Assembly: GCF_000185905.1 (NCBI RefSeq)
Contig: NC_014923.1
Coordinates: 4,425,501 to 4,489,500 of the forward strand
Direction: 5' to 3'
Source: Mesorhizobium ciceri biovar biserrulae WSM1271
GTDB taxonomy: Bacteria > Pseudomonadota > Alphaproteobacteria > Rhizobiales > Rhizobiaceae
Length of the DNA stretch: 64,000 bases
Positions 59,966 through 64,000 of this stretch are shown here, piece by piece (the stretch's first letter is position 1; the number at the start of each line of letters is the position of its first letter). The translations under genes were made by a program, and so were the position numbers. The notes below the pieces were generated by a model that saw only the letters and a program-made list of their open reading frames with translations, was not told the origin of the DNA and searched no databases.

Positions 59966-59968
59966 CCC

Positions 59969-60610
59969 ATGGGCCGCTTTCTGCAGATTGTGGGGCTGGT
60001 CATCGGTCTGGCCGGGCTCATCCTGCAGTTCTGCATCAGCATTCCTGCATCGATGGAAGCAGGCCGCAGCCTGCTTGGCTCCGTCATTTTCGTCTTCAGC
60101 TTCTTCACCATCCTGACCAACATCGGCGCGGTGCTGGTGTACACGTCGCTGCTGTCACCCACCTTCTATGCCTGGCTGCCGGCCTTTGCAGGGGCGCGGA
60201 TGCGCACCGGCGTTGCGGTTTCGATCGCACTGGTCTTCATCATCTACGCAACGGTTCTGGCACGACTCTGGCAGCCGCAGGGACTGTTCCTGCTCTGCGA
60301 TGTTCTCCTGCACTACGTCACGCCGGTGCTGTTCGTGCTGTGGTGGCTGATATCGGGCGCCGACGGCCGGACACGCTGGAGCGACATTTCGTGGTGGGTG
60401 ATCTATCCCATCGCTTATCTGGTCTATGCGCTGGTGCGGGCGCCGCTTGCCGGCGAGGTGCCCTACCCTTTCCTGAACATCGCCAAGAACGGCGCGACCA
60501 GCGTCGTCATCTCAGCTGCAGCCATCACCGGACTTTTCCTCGTGTTGTGCGTGGTCGCCGTCCTTGCGGACCATGCCGTTGCACGCACCAGGGCGTCGAG
60601 GGTCCGTTAG
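59969..60610 (+). CDS. Pr6Pr family membrane protein
   Basis: This 213-residue polytopic protein has six hydrophobic segments, including FFTILTNIGAVLVYTSLL and LHYVTPVLFVLWWLISG. The 'FFTILTN' and 'LLHYVTP' motifs are typical of Pr6Pr (FAR-17a/AIG1-like) proteins, in which Thr and His form an active site of hydrolase or sterol-type enzymes in eukaryotic relatives. Bacterial function is unknown. It is co-directional with the lipoprotein gene. Confidence 0.8.
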   Translation: MGRFLQIVGLVIGLAGLILQFCISIPASMEAGRSLLGSVIFVFSFFTILTNIGAVLVYTSLLSPTFYAWLPAFAGARMRTGVAVSIALVFIIYATVLARLWQPQGLFLLCDVLLHYVTPVLFVLWWLISGADGRTRWSDISWWVIYPIAYLVYALVRAPLAGEVPYPFLNIAKNGATSVVISAAAITGLFLVLCVVAVLADHAVARTRASRVR

Positions 60611-60641
60611 AACTGTGCGGACCTTCTGTCCGGATTTCCCG

Positions 60642-60690
60642 GGACCATCATCTTTCCCAAACCGGTTCCCACTTTTGGGATCACGGTCAG
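60642..60690. repeat. Rhizobial palindromic repeat, copy 2
   Basis: The element reads CCATCATCTTTCCC, ACCGGTTCCCACTTTTGGGA and TCACGGTC, which aligns closely with copy 1 at 43689-43738 in the same orientation. It overlaps the last bases of the DUF1127 gene on the minus strand and may act in transcription termination or mRNA 3'-end protection. Confidence 0.7.
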
Positions 60691-60938
60691 TCCCAGAACG
60701 GCCTGATGCCCTCGCGGTGGGCGTCGCAGCGCGTGACGCCGATATCCTTGAGCTGGTCGTCGGTCATCTCCAGCAGAGCCAACCGGCTGCGGCGGCGATC
60801 CAGCAGGTTGTCGATCCATCTTGCCAGCGACCTCAGCACGCGCACAAGGCGGCTGACAAAGCCGCGCTGAGCCGACGGGCGTGTCGATTGGGCCGATAAT
60901 GCAGCGCTCGAATGACGTATTGTCGCGATTGTATTCAT
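60687..60938 (-). CDS. DUF1127 domain protein, 83 aa
   Basis: The 83-residue protein ends in the DUF1127 motif: RSRLALLEMTDDQLKDIGVTRCDAHREGIRPFW (in part MTDDQLKDIGVTRCDAHREG). A basic, Arg-rich helix precedes it. In alphaproteobacteria, DUF1127 proteins bind RNA or act in phosphate and RNA turnover. It is divergent from the MocR-type regulator across a 92-bp gap. Confidence 0.88.
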   Translation of the reverse strand: MNTIATIRHSSAALSAQSTRPSAQRGFVSRLVRVLRSLARWIDNLLDRRRSRLALLEMTDDQLKDIGVTRCDAHREGIRPFWD

Positions 60939-61030
60939 TTTCTTTCTGCCAAAGTCCTAAATTGTACCCTTTTGGCACGTGATTGATATGTATTGACTCA
61001 TCTGTCGGTGCAATATAGAAAATTGTCACC
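60939..61030. promoter_or_regulatory. Divergent promoter region of DUF1127 and MocR genes
   Basis: The plus strand has TTGACT (60993-60998) and TATAGA (61014-61019) with a 15-nt spacing. The minus strand has TACAAT (60966-60961) as a possible -10 box. A CACGTG palindrome lies at 60976-60981. MocR regulators often control their divergent neighbour, but no direct repeat of the expected type is obvious. Confidence 0.35.
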
Positions 61031-62440
61031 ATGACAAATTGGCTTCCAGATCTCACTGCCGGCTCCGGCCCGCTGTATCAGCGGCTGGCGGATTCCATCG
61101 AGACGGACATCGATCGCGGCGTGATCGATGCCGGCGCAAAGTTGCCGCCGCAGCGCGACCTCGCCTACGACATCGGCACCACCGTCGGCACGGTCGGCCG
61201 GGCCTATCAATTGCTGCGCGAGCGTGGCCTGGTGAGCGGCGAGGTCGGGCGTGGAACCTATGTGCTCGGCCAGCGCGCGAAGCCGGATTTTCCGGCTCCG
61301 GACGTCGGCGGCGAAGGCACGCGCTATATCGATGCGCCTAAAGGCAAGCTGCGTTTCGACAGCACCGCAGCACCTGATATCGGCCAGGGCGACATTGTCG
61401 CCGGTGTCCTGTCGCGCACGGCGCAGGACCATCCGCATGAGATTTCGAGCTACACCAGGGATTTCCCCGAACGATGGTACGAAGCCGGCGCCCGCTGGTT
61501 GGCGCGCAATTCCTTTCGCCCGGATGCCGACACCATCGTTCCCACGCTCGGCACCCATGCGGCGGTGATGGCGGCGATCGCGGCGCTCACCATGCCTGGC
61601 GACTATGTTGCCTTCGAGCACCTCACCTACTCGCAGGTTTCCCGCAGTGCCGGCTTGATCGGCAGGCGCACCGCGTTGGTGGCATCGGACGATGAAGGCA
61701 TCGATCCGCAGGATTTCGAGCGCGTCTGCGCGCAAAAGCATCCCAAAATGATCTTCCTGATGCCGACGGCGCAGAATCCGACGCTGGCCACCTTGTCGGC
61801 GGCGCGCCGCGAAGCGATCGCCCATGTCGCACGCGAATACAATGTCGTCCTCATCGAGGACGACCTCTATGGCAATCTGACCGATGATCCGACGCCGTTG
61901 CTGGCCGAATATGCTCCTGAGAGGACCATTGTCGCGGGCGGCCTGTCGAAGTCGGTCGCAGCCGGTGTGCGCGGCGGCTGGCTTTCCTGCCCGCCCGCCT
62001 ACCGCCACCGCATCCGCGTCGCCCACAAGATGATGACCGGCGGCATGCCCTTCCTGCTGGCGGAGGTGAATACAAGGCTGGTGCTGTCCGGTCAGGCGGA
62101 TGAGATACGAAAGCGCAGCATCGCCGAAATCAGCGCCCGCATCGCCATCGTACGCGAGACTTTGGCCGGCTTCGCCTTCAAGTCGCATGACAGGGTGCCC
62201 TTTGTCTGGCTGACCCTGCCCGACCCCTGGCTTTCCGGCACCTTCAAGAACGCTTGCCTGGAGCACGGCGTGCTGATCGACGACGAGGACGAATTCAAGG
62301 CCGGCCGTTCCGAGCAGGTTTTCCATGGCGTCCGCTTCGGCGTTTCGCAGCCGAGACAGCGCGGGGATATCGCTGAAGGCGTTGCGGTGATCCGGCGACT
62401 TCTCGATGAAGGCCGCGCCGGCTACGACAGCTTCTCCTGA
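61031..62440 (+). CDS. MocR-type GntR regulator with aminotransferase domain
   Basis: The 469-residue protein joins a GntR winged helix (PLYQRLADSIETDIDRGVI and AGAKLPPQRDLAYDIGTTVGT, partly quoted) to a fold type I aminotransferase-like domain. PLP should bind Lys307 in AGGLSKSVAAGVRGGW, with LIEDDLYGNL as the PLP-nitrogen contact. MocR/PdxR proteins use PLP or an amino compound as effector. The probable target is the divergent DUF1127 gene or itself; no transport or vitamin B6 gene is adjacent. Confidence 0.9.
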   Translation: MTNWLPDLTAGSGPLYQRLADSIETDIDRGVIDAGAKLPPQRDLAYDIGTTVGTVGRAYQLLRERGLVSGEVGRGTYVLGQRAKPDFPAPDVGGEGTRYIDAPKGKLRFDSTAAPDIGQGDIVAGVLSRTAQDHPHEISSYTRDFPERWYEAGARWLARNSFRPDADTIVPTLGTHAAVMAAIAALTMPGDYVAFEHLTYSQVSRSAGLIGRRTALVASDDEGIDPQDFERVCAQKHPKMIFLMPTAQNPTLATLSAARREAIAHVAREYNVVLIEDDLYGNLTDDPTPLLAEYAPERTIVAGGLSKSVAAGVRGGWLSCPPAYRHRIRVAHKMMTGGMPFLLAEVNTRLVLSGQADEIRKRSIAEISARIAIVRETLAGFAFKSHDRVPFVWLTLPDPWLSGTFKNACLEHGVLIDDEDEFKAGRSEQVFHGVRFGVSQPRQRGDIAEGVAVIRRLLDEGRAGYDSFS

Positions 62441-62559
62441 CACTGCGTGGCTTTGTCCGGTTTTCCGTCGTTTTTCGTCAATCCATGGGTGTATCGGCCG
62501 CAAGGCTTGCGATAAGACGGGACTCAAAATCCCAACGTCCCGGATAAAAATCGCCGCCC

Positions 62560-64000
62560 ATGACCATTTCCAATTCCGTGCCGATCACCCCCGAGCTCAT
62601 TGCCTCACACGGGCTCAAGCCCGACGAGTACCAGCGCATTCTCGACCTCGTCGGGCGCGAGCCGAGCTTCACCGAACTCGGCATCTTCTCGGCGATGTGG
62701 AATGAGCACTGCTCCTACAAATCCTCGAAGAAATGGCTGCGCACGCTGCCGACCACCGGACCTCAGGTCATCCAGGGGCCGGGCGAGAATGCTGGCGTGG
62801 TCGACATCGGCGATGGCGACTGCGTCGTCTTCAAGATGGAGAGTCACAACCACCCATCCTACATCGAGCCCTACCAGGGTGCGGCGACCGGCGTCGGCGG
62901 CATATTGCGCGACGTCTTCACCATGGGCGCGCGGCCGATCGCGGCGATGAATGCGCTGCGTTTTGGTGCGCCCGACCATCCCAAGACCAGGCACCTCGTT
63001 TCAGGCGTGGTTTCCGGCGTCGGCGGCTATGGCAACGCGTTCGGCGTGCCGACGGTCGGCGGCGAGGTCAATTTCGATGCCCGCTACAATGGCAACATCC
63101 TGGTCAACGCCTTTGCAGCGGGCCTTGCCAAGACCGATGCGATCTTCCTGTCCGAAGCCAAGGGAGTCGGCCTGCCGGTCGTCTATCTCGGCGCCAAGAC
63201 CGGCCGCGACGGCGTCGGCGGCGCCACCATGGCTTCGGCCGAATTCGACGACAAGATCGATGAGAAGCGTCCGACAGTGCAGGTCGGCGATCCCTTCACC
63301 GAAAAGTGCCTGCTGGAAGCCAGCCTCGAACTGATGGCCTCGGGCGCCGTCATCGCCATCCAGGACATGGGTGCGGCCGGCCTCACCTGCTCGGCGGTCG
63401 AAATGGGCGCCAAGGGCGACCTCGGCATCGAGCTCGATCTCGACAAGGTGCCGGTGCGCGAAGAGCGCATGAGCGCCTACGAAATGATGCTTTCGGAAAG
63501 CCAGGAGCGCATGCTGATGGTGCTGCGTCCGGAAAAGGAAAAGGAAGCCGAGGCGATCTTCCACAAATGGGGGCTCGACTTCGCCATCGTCGGCAAGACC
63601 ACCGACGATCTGCGCTTCCGCGTGCTGCACCAGGGCGACGAGGTTGCCAACCTGCCGATCAAGGATCTTGGCGACAAGGCTCCGGAATATGACCGGCCGT
63701 GGATCGAACCGAAGAAGCCGGCGCCGCTGGCCGCCAATGACGTTCCGCAAGCCGATGTTGCAGACGCGCTGCTGAAGCTGCTCGGCGGTCCCGACCTGTC
63801 TTCGCGCCGCTGGGTGTGGGAGCAGTATGACACGCTGATCCAGGGCAATTCGCTGCAGCTTCCAGGCGGCGATGCCGGCGTGGTGCGGGTCGAAGGCCAT
63901 GCGACCAAGGCGCTCGCCTTCTCGTCCGACGTGACGCCGCGCTATTGCGAGGCCGACCCTTACGAGGGCGGCAAGCAGGCGGTGGCCGAATGCTGGCGCA
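62560..64000 (+). CDS. purL: PurL, FGAM synthase large subunit, 3' end outside the window
   Basis: The frame is open from the ATG to the window end (480 complete codons). The N-terminal segment contains MWNEHCSYKSSK with His50, FKMESHNHPSYIEPYQGAATGVGG for ATP and magnesium binding, and IQDMGAAGLTCSAVEMG. Its small size class matches the PurS/PurQ/PurL type rather than the large single-chain enzyme. It forms FGAM from FGAR with ATP and ammonia channelled from PurQ. It is 3.7 kb downstream of purQ. Confidence 0.95.
   Translation, partial: MTISNSVPITPELIASHGLKPDEYQRILDLVGREPSFTELGIFSAMWNEHCSYKSSKKWLRTLPTTGPQVIQGPGENAGVVDIGDGDCVVFKMESHNHPSYIEPYQGAATGVGGILRDVFTMGARPIAAMNALRFGAPDHPKTRHLVSGVVSGVGGYGNAFGVPTVGGEVNFDARYNGNILVNAFAAGLAKTDAIFLSEAKGVGLPVVYLGAKTGRDGVGGATMASAEFDDKIDEKRPTVQVGDPFTEKCLLEASLELMASGAVIAIQDMGAAGLTCSAVEMGAKGDLGIELDLDKVPVREERMSAYEMMLSESQERMLMVLRPEKEKEAEAIFHKWGLDFAIVGKTTDDLRFRVLHQGDEVANLPIKDLGDKAPEYDRPWIEPKKPAPLAANDVPQADVADALLKLLGGPDLSSRRWVWEQYDTLIQGNSLQLPGGDAGVVRVEGHATKALAFSSDVTPRYCEADPYEGGKQAVAECWR

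Noticed and set aside
62510..62545. tRNA-Leu-like anticodon arm (GGGACTCAAAATCCC) before purL
   Set aside because: No D-arm, T-arm with GGTTCGA, or acceptor stem can be built around it, so it is a chance hairpin.
1..64000. CRISPR arrays, insertion sequences, integrases or prophage genes
   Set aside because: No direct-repeat array, transposase, integrase or phage structural gene was found; only small non-coding repeats are present.

Overview
The window reads as a chromosomal segment of a high-GC alphaproteobacterium of the order Hyphomicrobiales, most likely a Mesorhizobium-type rhizobium. This rests on the gene families present: XoxF with a rhizobial-type pqqABCDE operon, separate purS/purQ/purL genes, an F1-ATPase zeta-type inhibitor, several DUF1127-type small proteins, and rhizobial palindromic intergenic repeats. 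Species assignment is inference. Genes are densely packed with many 1-4 nt ATGA overlaps. I see no rRNA, tRNA, CRISPR array, prophage, transposase or plasmid functions.

Region 1 (1-15.5 kb) is a lanthanide-type methanol oxidation locus. After a truncated thioredoxin-fold gene, gph and a soluble cytochrome c come an ABC importer (binding protein, permease, ATPase), a zinc metallohydrolase and a SoxYZ-like carrier of the 'quinoprotein relay' type. A divergent small Cys-rich exported protein and a 686-bp regulatory gap follow, then xoxF, xoxG, xoxJ, a CxxxCW-motif protein and pqqA-B-C-D-E. PQQ made by the pqq genes is the cofactor of XoxF; XoxG is the predicted electron acceptor.

Region 2 (15.5-25.6 kb) is mixed: secreted hypotheticals, a DUF3592 membrane protein, a methyltransferase, a GH25 lipoprotein, a phosphodiester-glycosidase-like protein, an UppP/BacA phosphatase, a GFA-fold protein, an alpha/beta hydrolase, an SRPBCC protein with an apparent internal deletion, a lone ParB-N domain and a hotdog thioesterase.

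Region 3 (25.6-37.7 kb) looks like a dedicated catabolic cluster. A LysR regulator diverges from a polar-amino-acid-type ABC importer. Downstream lie a dimethylformamidase-beta-like protein, a class III aminotransferase, a beta-keto acid cleavage enzyme, a GNAT acetyltransferase and an acetylpolyamine/HDAC-type deacetylase, all on one strand. A class V aminotransferase-like protein and an aldo/keto reductase lie convergent to them. The substrate is unknown. This is the best candidate here for an undescribed pathway.

Region 4 (37.7-50.8 kb) holds a J-domain-like protein, small unknowns, and a molybdenum hydroxylase/CO-dehydrogenase-type maturation set (MoxR ATPase, VWA protein, two split XdhC genes, a molybdopterin-binding/nucleotidyltransferase fusion) without structural subunits. 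A flavin reductase, a solo binding protein coupled to a P1 peptidase, and DUF proteins follow.

Region 5 (50.8-64 kb) carries purine biosynthesis genes (purB, purC, purS, purQ, partial purL) interspersed with a VOC protein, hydrolases, an acyltransferase, an HpaI-type aldolase, the zeta inhibitor, a GST, a lipoprotein, a Pr6Pr membrane protein, a DUF1127 protein and a MocR-type regulator. A frameshifted coiled-coil gene lies between purS and purQ, and a 189-bp MITE-like element follows purB.
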